In this document: piece by piece, positions 1 to 5,958 of the stretch
Position numbering within the stretch: the stretch's first letter is position 1
How the letters are laid out: every line of letters begins with the position of its first letter
NCBI GenBank assembly: GCA_947474445.1
Contig: CANJJY010000269.1
Location: 1 to 6,406 of the forward strand
Source of the DNA: Oligoflexaceae bacterium
GTDB lineage: Bacteria > Bdellovibrionota_B > Oligoflexia > Oligoflexales > Oligoflexaceae
Length of the DNA: 6,406 bases
Direction of reading: 5' to 3'
Translations under genes and position numbers: made by a program
Notes under the pieces: generated by a model
Databases searched by the model: none
Seen by the model: the letters and a program-made list of their open reading frames with translations, nothing else
What the model was told of the DNA's origin: nothing

Positions 1-751
1 CGGCCAGGGTATTCGGCATGAACTGCTGACGCCCGCCGCCAAGAATCACGTCGATTCCATCTCCGTGGGAAAAATTGATCAGTTGGGCCGCGATATCGCG
101 ACAGCCTTCGCTCTTGGCCGCAGCGGTCAAATTTGAATCGGCTTCCCAGTCTCGCTCAGGAACATGAGCATAGAGTCCAGCCGGTGTCGCATGAGTGATG
201 CGGGTCGTCGTCACGACTCCCGTGGCCAAGCCCTTATCTTCAGCTTGTTCGAGGATGGTAGGCAAAACAAAGTCAGAGGCACCCGCGCAGGCTCCACGCG
301 GCTGCTCGGGTCCCACGCTCAAGACGCCGATCCGCGTCTTGCTGCCCGTGACCATCGCGGTTATCGTCCCGGCAGAATCAGGAACCTGCGCGTTGACATT
401 ATAGGTTTTAGAAAAGGCCGAGTAAGGAAAGCGTTCAAAACTCAAAAGATTTTCTTCGCCTGCCAGACCTTTCTTTTGTCCTTCAAGGATGCGAGCGCTC
501 GTCACCGTCGAAGGCCCCATACCATCACCGATGAAGAGGATTACATTGAGTGGTTTCTTCGGCCTTTGGCCGAGAAAGAGTTGATGATAATTAAAAAGTC
601 CCTGCTGCATCCAAAATTGATGGGTTTGATCATTTTCTGAAGTTCGCGCTCCTGCAAAGAGCGGCCCTGCACAGAAAGAAAGGGCGAGGCCAGCTAAGAG
701 CGAGAGGCTAACGAACTGGCGCGACGCGGGGCGCTGAGTGATCTTGAACAT
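1..751 (-). CDS. Alkaline phosphatase (PhoA family), N-terminal half, cut by left window edge
   Basis: This is an exported phosphomonoesterase that hydrolyses phosphate esters through a phosphoserine intermediate, using metal ions. The 250 residues visible are about half of the usual 450-500. I read them from the reverse complement: the frame is open from the ATG at 751 to the window edge. Residues 1-33 are a signal peptide (basic start, hydrophobic core, likely cleavage after LFA). NVILFIGDGMG at 69-79 carries the first metal ligand Asp76. PDSAGTITAM at 124-133 carries the nucleophile Ser126. THATPA at 186-191 puts His187 where E. coli PhoA has Asp153, and Thr189 at the Thr155 position; His here is common in other branches of the family. 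VILGGGR at 235-241 also fits. The remaining metal ligands lie outside the window. GAGGAG at 764-759 is a good ribosome binding site and supports this start. It lies 146 nt after the 540-aa lipoprotein gene, beyond a hairpin-rich leader, so it may be transcribed separately. The family call is firm; the exact subfamily is not. Confidence 0.93.
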   Translation of the reverse strand, partial: MFKITQRPASRQFVSLSLLAGLALSFCAGPLFAGARTSENDQTHQFWMQQGLFNYHQLFLGQRPKKPLNVILFIGDGMGPSTVTSARILEGQKKGLAGEENLLSFERFPYSAFSKTYNVNAQVPDSAGTITAMVTGSKTRIGVLSVGPEQPRGACAGASDFVLPTILEQAEDKGLATGVVTTTRITHATPAGLYAHVPERDWEADSNLTAAAKSEGCRDIAAQLINFSHGDGIDVILGGGRQQFMPNTLA

Positions 752-777
752 TTCGATTCTCCTCACATTTAAGGTGC

Positions 778-793
778 CCCAGTCTAGACCGGG
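778..793. repeat. 16-bp inverted repeat in the alkaline phosphatase leader
   Basis: CCCAGTCTAGACCGGG is an inverted repeat with a perfect 8-bp core (GTCTAGAC) and one mismatched pair. It lies 26 nt upstream of the alkaline phosphatase ATG. In minus-strand RNA the mismatch becomes a G-U wobble, giving a six-pair stem closed by a CUAG loop. It could be an operator for a dimeric regulator or an mRNA hairpin next to the ribosome binding site. No U-run follows, so it is not a typical terminator. Its function is unknown. Confidence 0.45.
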
Positions 794-845
794 AATGCGA
801 AAGAATCGCCTCTGGGAGGATTAAATTACAATGAATATTTGGCAA

Positions 846-874
846 AGATGGAGGCAACGCCTCTCAAATGTCAA
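846..874 (-). promoter_or_regulatory. Possible promoter for alkaline phosphatase (weak)
   Basis: On the minus strand a perfect TTGACA lies at 874-869, 118 nt upstream of the alkaline phosphatase ATG and just after the lipoprotein stop. At the expected 17-18 nt spacing the -10 hexamer is poor (CATCTT). I saw no convincing pair of Pho-box repeats. The call rests on the -35 match and the position between two genes. Confidence 0.2.
851..863 (-). other. Small perfect hairpin between lipoprotein and phosphatase genes
   Basis: GAGGC-AAC-GCCTC forms a perfect 5-bp stem with a 3-nt loop, 35 nt after the stop of the 540-aa lipoprotein gene. It is followed on the minus strand only by CATCTTT, so it would be a weak terminator at best. 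The sequence CGCCTCT recurs at 807-813, so the GAGGC arm has an alternative partner there, which would permit alternative leader folds. Confidence 0.3.
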
Positions 875-897
875 CCGTCGAGAAAGCGTTTCATTTT

Positions 898-2520
898 TTA
901 CTGATTGGCCGTCAGCTGAATTTTACTGACTCCCATCAGGGAAGAAGACGCACCGATCTGGGTCAAGCGTAGTTCGGCTTTGGTCACCATCTTGTCGAGG
1001 CATGAAGCGACAGTCAGATACTGGACGTCTTTCGGCTTCGCGGTAATTTCCACTTCTTGAAATTCACCCTTGTCCGCATCGCTACTAAAGCAGCGAATTT
1101 CTGTCTTGATATCTTTCCATTCTTCCACGGCACCGGTCTGCTGCAACCAGGAAAAGCCGAGGGTCTTAAGCGGTGCCTTGATATTCCAGGCCCCCAATTT
1201 AGTAAAGTCGTAGACGCCGAGACTGTTGTTTAGGTACAGCGTGGCGCCGGTGAAATCAGTGTACATATAGGGGTCACCACCGTTTCCGACCTTATCCGCG
1301 ATTTTCACAGCATCGATGCCTTTAGTCGCATCACCGGTCACTTTCAGTTTGAGCAAGTAGACATCCCCAACCCCACGAACCATGCCCACCACCGACCCAT
1401 CGCCGAGAGCGCTCAAGGGACCTATCCCGGTCCCTATGCTTTCCATGAGATTATAGGTCGCGAAACCTTGGCAATCGGCTGTCTTATAGAGACAGGCATG
1501 CGGGTAGATGCTCACGTTGGTGCCTTGCGTACCCCAGACCATGGATTCCTTGGGTTCGAATGCGAGCGTATAAAATCCAGTGGCATTGAACACATTGCCC
1601 AATCGATCGCCCGACATCGCATAGCTGCCGTTGCCAACCGCTTTAGCGCCGATGGTGAGAGCAGGTAGATTAGTCGAAACAAAGGCGGCGTTAGGCGCTT
1701 TGTTGAGATCGAGAGCCGTCTTCGTGTTGAGATCGATGCCGGCCGTCGAGCCCTGAAAATATTGGCTATAGAACTGCAGCCGGTTTTGATCGATGTAGCA
1801 ACTGTAGCCCCAGCGGACATCGGCAAGTTTAACCGCAGCCGTTGCGGTAGCAAACTTAGGCCCGTAGGGAGGCGTGTCGGCCTGCTCCACTTCGACGAAC
1901 ATACCCACTCCGTAGGCGATACCGATGTATCGTTTGCCGGCGCGTTTATAGCTCACGACGCAACTGCGGTCATCGGCGACGGGGCCGGTGAGTTTGAAGT
2001 AATTGCCTTTGGTGAGGTCCTTATCGATAGCACCTTCCGCCAGACCATCGTGCAGAAAATAGAATTCTCCACCATTTTTTGAAAGAACGGCAGCGCCACC
2101 CTCCAAAACATAGGTGCGCGTGCCGCTCGCCGGTGTCGCGCCGGTCCAGCTTTTTTTGCTTATCACCACGCCCTTGTCGAGCCGCAGATGCTGCACATCA
2201 CCGGCCGCGGTGGCGACCCAGACGTGATTTTCTTCGATAGGCGTCAGCGCTTGGGTATCGTAGCCACCTTTGAATTTAGCATCGATCACCAAGACGGAGA
2301 TATTTTCGATATCGCCGAGATGAGGTGGCGCTGATTCTGGTGAGTCGCTTGAAAGAATGGTTTCCGTCGGCTGCGCGACGGTTGGAGCCGGCGCGTCTTG
2401 AGCTTTTCGGGCAGCGCCGCCGACCAAATTATTTTTGGTGCAAGCTGCCATGGTGATACCGAGCGCCAGAGAAAGCGTCCAAAAGAGTCGAAAGTGCTTC
2501 AAGTATGTGGCGGCTTGCAT
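898..2520 (-). CDS. Unrecognised probable lipoprotein, 540 aa
   Basis: I do not recognise this protein. A basic, hydrophobic N-terminus (1-26) ends at TMAAC, which fits a lipobox with Cys27 as the lipidated residue. Met at the -3 position is less common than Leu. Residues 28-70 are a low-complexity linker rich in Ala, Pro, Ser and Glu, typical of a tether to the outer membrane. The rest (about 71-540) is rich in short Gly-turn beta segments, such as HVWVATAAGDVQHLRL at 99-114, which suggests a beta-propeller or similar fold; that is inference. After Cys27 there are six cysteines (187, 241, 343, 350, 477, 507), an even number that fits disulfides in an extracytoplasmic protein. AGGGAG about 8 nt before the ATG supports the start. 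It follows the 172-aa lipoprotein gene by 26 nt, so the two are probably co-transcribed and may work together. No catalytic motif was seen. Confidence 0.85.
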   Translation of the reverse strand: MQAATYLKHFRLFWTLSLALGITMAACTKNNLVGGAARKAQDAPAPTVAQPTETILSSDSPESAPPHLGDIENISVLVIDAKFKGGYDTQALTPIEENHVWVATAAGDVQHLRLDKGVVISKKSWTGATPASGTRTYVLEGGAAVLSKNGGEFYFLHDGLAEGAIDKDLTKGNYFKLTGPVADDRSCVVSYKRAGKRYIGIAYGVGMFVEVEQADTPPYGPKFATATAAVKLADVRWGYSCYIDQNRLQFYSQYFQGSTAGIDLNTKTALDLNKAPNAAFVSTNLPALTIGAKAVGNGSYAMSGDRLGNVFNATGFYTLAFEPKESMVWGTQGTNVSIYPHACLYKTADCQGFATYNLMESIGTGIGPLSALGDGSVVGMVRGVGDVYLLKLKVTGDATKGIDAVKIADKVGNGGDPYMYTDFTGATLYLNNSLGVYDFTKLGAWNIKAPLKTLGFSWLQQTGAVEEWKDIKTEIRCFSSDADKGEFQEVEITAKPKDVQYLTVASCLDKMVTKAELRLTQIGASSSLMGVSKIQLTANQ

Positions 2521-2546
2521 GGAAGACTCCCTTTCTGGGCTTAGGT

Positions 2547-3065
2547 TTAGTATAAACCAACTGAAACACTCGTCACATCATCGTCGACCTGATAGACGGC
2601 CCAGCTTGTTGCATAGCGCTTCTCTCCTTTGTCTTCGACGCCTTCGATCCGGGTTATATCCTGCAGATTCAAACTACCATCGCAGATGAGGATGGAACCG
2701 CGCAGATAACCGTCTAGGCTGCGAACCTGTTCGCTGGTGCAAGAGGTGTCGTGGTAGGCCCTCTCAAGTTGCGCCCACTTGAAACTATATTTGATCTGAC
2801 CGGTAGCGTCGTAGAAGTTGAGCGTCGGATCGCCCTTGTCACCTGTCATCGCGCGGCCGCCCCACATCACGTTGAGTTTGATCGCAGAGGTTTTGATGGG
2901 TGCGGGCGCGAGGGTTCGATTAACGGCGATGGGAGAAATGGACACAACTTCTCCGAGTGCCGGCATGCGCAGACGCGGTTCTGGGGCACAGTTGACGAGC
3001 ATGAAACCAGCAGCTATCAGGCTGGTAAGGGCGCCACTGGATACTATAGTGAGACGTTTACGCAT
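2547..3065 (-). CDS. Unrecognised probable lipoprotein, 172 aa
   Basis: No family is recognised. The N-terminus (MRKRLTIV, then a hydrophobic run to about residue 25) is an export signal. It ends at LVNC, a lipobox-like site with Cys26, although Asn at -1 is unusual, so cleavage by signal peptidase II is likely rather than certain. The mature part has two cysteines (109, 128), which could form one disulfide, and mixed beta-rich segments such as KLNVMWGG at 63-70 and YATSWAVYQVDDDV at 151-164. AGAGG lies 6 nt before the ATG. This is the first gene of a probable two-gene unit with the 540-aa lipoprotein gene 26 nt downstream. The AT-rich stretch upstream is the likely promoter region. A surface or periplasmic partner of the larger lipoprotein is a reasonable guess only. 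Confidence 0.8.
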   Translation of the reverse strand: MRKRLTIVSSGALTSLIAAGFMLVNCAPEPRLRMPALGEVVSISPIAVNRTLAPAPIKTSAIKLNVMWGGRAMTGDKGDPTLNFYDATGQIKYSFKWAQLERAYHDTSCTSEQVRSLDGYLRGSILICDGSLNLQDITRIEGVEDKGEKRYATSWAVYQVDDDVTSVSVGLY

Positions 3066-3151
3066 GCTTGACCTCTTCTTCCGATCTAGAGCCTCATAAG
3101 GGCTTATCGGTAAAATGCTGCGAAAAAATGAATTATTTCAGCAGGTTTAAA

Positions 3152-3180
3152 GAGATTTTTAGTTAACTTATTTTTGTCAA
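3152..3180 (-). promoter_or_regulatory. Possible promoter of the lipoprotein pair
   Basis: A perfect TTGACA on the minus strand at 3180-3175 lies in a markedly AT-rich stretch (about 3120-3200), roughly 110 nt upstream of the 172-aa lipoprotein gene. The hexamer at 17-nt spacing (AATCTC) is a poor -10, so the exact promoter is uncertain. The base composition and position make this the best candidate region. A short inverted repeat ATAAG-GG-CTTAT at 3096-3107 lies between it and the gene and could be an operator. Confidence 0.3.
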
Positions 3181-3220
3181 TAAAAACAAATAGATATATG
3201 ACTTCTAGGGTGGAACCACG

Positions 3221-3251
3221 ACCACCCACCGGCCAGATTAGAGGTGGTGGT
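3221..3251. repeat. GC-rich inverted repeat in intergenic region
   Basis: ACCACCCACC at 3221-3230 pairs with GGTGGTGGT at 3243-3251: nine pairs with one bulged base and a 12-nt loop. A competing stem, TAGAGG (3239-3244) with CCTCTA (3260-3265), shares bases with it, so the two folds exclude each other. It lies about 70 nt after the end of the metallophosphoesterase frame. It has no adjoining U-run in the minus direction, so it is not a standard terminator. Its role is unknown. Confidence 0.35.
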
Positions 3252-3317
3252 GTTGCGAGCCTCTACACTCTTGAGCACGCTATTTCTTCAGGCAAAAGAT
3301 CTTTAAGCCAAAGCGGG

Positions 3318-3336
3318 CTCATTCGCTTCGAATGAG
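3318..3336 (-). terminator. Hairpin over the end of the metallophosphoesterase frame, possible terminator
   Basis: CTCATTCG-CTT-CGAATGAG is a perfect 8-bp stem with a 3-nt loop, and it overlaps the stop codon at 3321-3319. On the minus strand it is followed by CCCGCTTTGG rather than a clean U-run. It may help end transcription or protect the 3' end; the terminator call is weak. Confidence 0.3.
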
Positions 3337-3825
3337 GCGACCGCCTCCAAAGTCGATGACAAAGTTCTCGTCGGGATTGCCTGCCAGAAGCTGAGAAAAG
3401 ATGAGAAAAAGACTGTGATATTGTTTCTGCAGTTCGCTTTGAGCCGCCCCATCTGTAAAGGCTGCAAATAAGGTGTCATAGACCTTGCGGCGCCGATCGC
3501 TCATGCCGCGCAGACTCAGAGAGCCCGCGTATACGGTTCGATGAAAATCTCCATAGAACTGATAGGCGTCGAGCTCTGCAAAATCAGCGAGCTTGAGGCC
3601 CGCTGCCAAGGCTACTTCTTCAGCTCGACCTCCGTGGGCAAGAGCGAGCATCTCAGCGCCATTGAGACGGCTGACAGATTCTTTGAGCGGGCTGGGCCAG
3701 TAGTCGTCTAGAAAGCGGAGGCGCGCGAGCTCACCCCAGTAAAAGGAGCTGAATGCGGCGTAATTCTTGCTATCCAGTATCTCATGCTTCCATTGCTTTT
3801 GCAGCGGATCGTTGTGACGAAACTG
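3319..3825 (-). pseudogene. C-terminal continuation of the metallophosphoesterase, separated by an in-frame TGA
   Basis: After the TGA at 3828-3826 the metallophosphoesterase frame stays open for 168 codons, from QFRHNDPLQKQWKHEI to FGGGRLIRSE, then stops at a second TGA. The segment looks like real protein: a mixed, mostly helical composition with many aromatic and charged residues (SSFYWGELARLRFLDDYWP early, KVYDTLFAAF and YHSLFLIFSQLLAG later). The first possible start inside it is the ATG at 3651, with no convincing ribosome binding site and 58 codons of frame ahead of it, so separate expression is unlikely. From memory, some large bacterial metallophosphoesterases continue past the catalytic domain into a helical tail of this kind, which would make this the lost end of a protein of about 642 residues. 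Nonsense mutation, sequencing error and read-through are all possible; the sequence alone cannot separate them. Confidence 0.6.
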
Positions 3826-5247
3826 TCATTCCGTTTCGTAGTGCTCGAAGAGTTCATCGAATCGCGGCACTTCATCGAGACTGATCGTTTGCACCGCAAT
3901 CTTTTCGTCTGGTTTGAAGTTCAGAATTTTATAGGCGGCTCCATAAACCCCGAGCGAGGGTACTTGAATGTTCACTAGGAAGTGCCCTTCACGATCCTTG
4001 CCGCCGCCCTCTGGAAAAATGCCCGTACTGTTCATATGCATGTGCCCGCCGATGTGCAGCTCGAGGCCGGTTGCAGCGAGTGCCTGAGTCGTTTCCGCGA
4101 GAGGGCGCCGCACCATCTGAAACGCTTTGGGTTTGAAGAGTTGGCTCATCCGATCGGACTGACCTTTGTAAAATTCGATCATAGGAAAGTGGGAAAAAGC
4201 AACGAGGCGCTTTCCCTTGGCGCGTGCGCGATCCACGACGCTTTTAATCCACGAGAGCAGGTGAGTCTTGTGAGTTCGCACCTTGTTGTAACCGGCGTCG
4301 GCCGACCCTGAATAATTTGCGGCGCGATCGAGACGCTGGGGATCGAAGGCTTCGCCTGCTTTGGGAAGGTAGACGTTAGCGTCGATCGAGAGCAGCCAAA
4401 GCCCTGGGACCGGTTCGACGAGATAGCTCGCGTCGGTGATCGAGCTGCAGTTGGTATACCCCGCTTGCTTATAGCTGCCGCCTTCGCCTTCGACACAGAT
4501 CTCATACTGCCTTTTATCCGTTTCTGCGTCCCGCTCGGCTCGGACAAAACTATAGGCCTCTTTCGGATCGCTGAACGGCGTTTCCCAATAAATATCTTCA
4601 GGACGGGGACGATAGCCGAAATCACCGAGAGCCTCCAGTATCCCAGCATAACCGAGTTCTCTGATCTGACTAGCGCAGATGGGCCGATCGGCAGTCTGCG
4701 ACGCAGTGGTTTCTAGACATGCCGCGCTTTGGGGACTGTAGATTTTTTGTTCGTGGCCGTTCGCCGCGAGAAAATCGTCTTTACCACCTTCATCGTCAAA
4801 GGGTTCGTTGGGATCATGATTTCCAGGCGCTAGAAAAAAGCGCAGACCCTTGGCTTCGTATTCGTGCAGGATCTTTCTCAGCCCTTCAACGTTGATGGGT
4901 TGCGCGTCGTCGGTATAATCGCCGGGAAGGGCGACAAGGTGAATGCCTCGCGCCTGGATATCATCCAAGGCAGCGCGAAATGCAAAATAATTTTCATTAA
5001 ATAAACGCGTCGAATTCAGTTGGGCATACATCGAGCGCGGTACAGCTTTCTTTTGACTTTTACTGTTCAATACCCCGTCCCAGCCATCGATGGAACCATA
5101 GATATCGTGCAGATGAACGTCAGAGATGAACGCGATCGATGCCGGCTCTGACAGTTGTTTACTATCGGCACCTTGAACGGCAGACGCAGATAATCCGAAT
5201 AGCAATGAGAAGGAGCTAGCTAGCAAGAGAAAACCGAAACACTGCAT
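3826..5247 (-). CDS. Secreted calcineurin-like metallophosphoesterase, ending at a probably premature TGA
   Basis: This is a calcineurin-like metallophosphoesterase, which cleaves phosphate mono- or diesters using two metal ions. The substrate cannot be read from the sequence. Residues 1 to about 27 form a signal peptide (hydrophobic core FGFLLLASSFSLLFGL), so it acts in the periplasm or outside the cell. All five family motifs are present in order: SDVHLHD at 42-48 (Asp43, His45), GDYTDD at 109-114 (Asp110), GNHD at 142-145, FSHFP at 351-355 (His353), and GGHMH at 400-404 (His402, His404). The stretch between GNHD and FSHFP is long (about 205 residues) and contains four cysteines (177, 191, 251, 267), possibly two disulfides. 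I chose the ATG at 5247 over the upstream GTG at 5265 because GGAGG lies 8 nt before it. The catalytic domain is complete before the TGA at 3828-3826, so the 473-aa product could be active. The frame continues afterwards, so the protein is probably truncated relative to its ancestor. Confidence 0.88.
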   Translation of the reverse strand: MQCFGFLLLASSFSLLFGLSASAVQGADSKQLSEPASIAFISDVHLHDIYGSIDGWDGVLNSKSQKKAVPRSMYAQLNSTRLFNENYFAFRAALDDIQARGIHLVALPGDYTDDAQPINVEGLRKILHEYEAKGLRFFLAPGNHDPNEPFDDEGGKDDFLAANGHEQKIYSPQSAACLETTASQTADRPICASQIRELGYAGILEALGDFGYRPRPEDIYWETPFSDPKEAYSFVRAERDAETDKRQYEICVEGEGGSYKQAGYTNCSSITDASYLVEPVPGLWLLSIDANVYLPKAGEAFDPQRLDRAANYSGSADAGYNKVRTHKTHLLSWIKSVVDRARAKGKRLVAFSHFPMIEFYKGQSDRMSQLFKPKAFQMVRRPLAETTQALAATGLELHIGGHMHMNSTGIFPEGGGKDREGHFLVNIQVPSLGVYGAAYKILNFKPDEKIAVQTISLDEVPRFDELFEHYETE

Positions 5248-5255
5248 CGGTGATG

Positions 5256-5260
5256 CCTCC
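5256..5260 (-). promoter_or_regulatory. Ribosome binding site setting the metallophosphoesterase start
   Basis: GGAGG on the minus strand is 8 nt before the ATG at 5247. The longer reading from GTG at 5265 would place this site inside the coding region and has no such site of its own, so it is disfavoured. Confidence 0.65.
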
Positions 5261-5375
5261 ATCACTGGGAATGAAATTCTCGCATCGAAACGCGAATGTC
5301 ATAGCACAGTACCGATGAGCACCCTAGGTCTTTATGGTCAATTTAAGATATCTTCACAATCTGCAGGGAAGGCAG

Positions 5376-5484
5376 AATTCTCAGCTCGAGGTCCACGATC
5401 TACCGTTGAGCGGAAATTGCCAGAAATTCTCAACATGGGAAACTGCAGTCCGTTGGAAAAATCTTGCTAGCGGCAATTCTCAGC
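5376..5484. repeat. Three direct repeats AATTCTCA(G/A)C at about 50-nt spacing
   Basis: AATTCTCAGC at 5376-5385, AATTCTCAAC at 5425-5434 and AATTCTCAGC at 5475-5484 start 49 and 50 nt apart. The flanks also agree in part: CCGTTG recurs at 5403 and 5450, and TTGC at 5417 and 5464, both 47 nt apart. This looks like a degenerate tandem repeat of about 50 nt or a set of spaced binding sites. Read on the minus strand the core is G(C/T)TGAGAATT. It lies between the HMA2-like genes and the metallophosphoesterase. Nothing here matches a repeat family I know. Confidence 0.4.
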
Positions 5485-5489
5485 CCGCT
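5457..5489 (-). terminator. Possible weak terminator after the HMA2-like pair
   Basis: On the minus strand AGCGG (5489-5485) pairs with CCGCT (5473-5469) across an 11-nt loop. After about 7 nt there is a short U-run (5461-5457). The stem begins at the stop codon of the HMA2-like gene. It is short and the U-run is not adjacent, so the call is tentative. Confidence 0.25.
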
Positions 5490-5926
5490 CAGGAAAAAAT
5501 CTTCTTGATCAAGAGACGACTCGTCTTTTGCAAAGTCGATTCCACGAGATTTAGGAAGATCGCCTTGCTCGCATGCTGAAGACCCACGCTCAACCATTCC
5601 GTCGTCGGAGGAAGGGCTCGCGGCGGCGGGGGGAGAGCCCGCGCATGGGGAAATCCCACGACGTTGACCAGAAGTTTTTGACTATGAAAGGCTTTGAGTA
5701 TCGAGGTCATGTGCTGACGATTAGGATCGTAATAAATCACGACGCTGCCCGTCACTTCACTGATCGATATCTTCCGTATGCCCTTGAGTTGGGCCAGGGT
5801 TTTCACCAGCGCATCGCCGCGCTGGGAAGCTGAGCGGAGAGCGGGCACGCGGATGCGCACGCGACCATACGTTTGATGAATGAAGCAGTCCAATTGATTC
5901 CCCATGTGATAGCTTATACCCATCAT
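5489..5926 (-). CDS. HMA2-like small protein, 145 aa
   Basis: This resembles the HMA2 domain, a relative of heavy-metal-associated domains that lacks the metal-binding CxxC. GRVRIRVPAL at 21-30 is the hallmark first strand. A helix follows (DALVKTLAQLKGI, 38-50), then RKISISEVTGSVVIYYDP at 51-68, the strand-turn-strand segment. There is one cysteine (14) and no CxxC, so classical copper-type binding is not expected. Residues 93-108 are a Pro/Ala-rich linker (ALPPPPRALPP). The C-terminus (110-145) is an amphipathic, basic helix rather than a clear membrane segment. The start is uncertain: 5926, 5923 and 5905 are all ATG, none has a good ribosome binding site, and an in-frame TGA lies just upstream of 5926. 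It follows the other HMA2-like gene by 32 nt, and they are probably co-transcribed. Proteins of this kind often neighbour metal P-type ATPases; their exact role is not established. Confidence 0.72.
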   Translation of the reverse strand: MMGISYHMGNQLDCFIHQTYGRVRIRVPALRSASQRGDALVKTLAQLKGIRKISISEVTGSVVIYYDPNRQHMTSILKAFHSQKLLVNVVGFPHARALPPPPRALPPTTEWLSVGLQHASKAIFLNLVESTLQKTSRLLIKKIFS

Positions 5927-5958
5927 AAATCACGGGGGAGCAAATCGGTACAAAAATT

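Noticed and set aside
164..640. Open frame of 158 codons on the plus strand
   Set aside because: It lies antisense to the alkaline phosphatase, whose motifs are unmistakable, and its Arg-rich composition is that of a shadow frame.
775..897. Pho box upstream of the alkaline phosphatase
   Set aside because: I could not find two TGTCA-type repeats at the required 11-nt period; only an isolated TTGACA is present.
3319..3651. Separate 110-aa gene starting at ATG 3651
   Set aside because: The same frame is open for 58 codons upstream to the TGA and continues the metallophosphoesterase; the ATG has no convincing ribosome binding site.
3786..3828. TGA as a selenocysteine codon
   Set aside because: I saw no convincing bacterial SECIS hairpin just downstream (only a 4-bp TGAC/GTCA stem with a 6-nt loop and a 3-bp TGC/GCA stem), and the catalytic domain already has all its usual metal ligands.
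5248..5265. Metallophosphoesterase start at GTG 5265
   Set aside because: The GGAGG ribosome binding site is ideally placed for ATG 5247 and would lie inside the coding region if GTG were used.
5345..5354. Perfect palindrome AAGATATCTT
   Set aside because: A 10-bp AT-rich palindrome is expected by chance at this scale and has no supporting context.
5376..5484. CRISPR array or integron attachment sites
   Set aside because: The repeated core is only 10 nt with degenerate flanks, there are three copies, and no cas or integrase gene is present.
5334..5579. Plus-strand open frame of 81 codons between the metallophosphoesterase and the HMA2-like gene
   Set aside because: It has no ribosome binding site or recognisable motif and overlaps the antisense HMA2-like gene.
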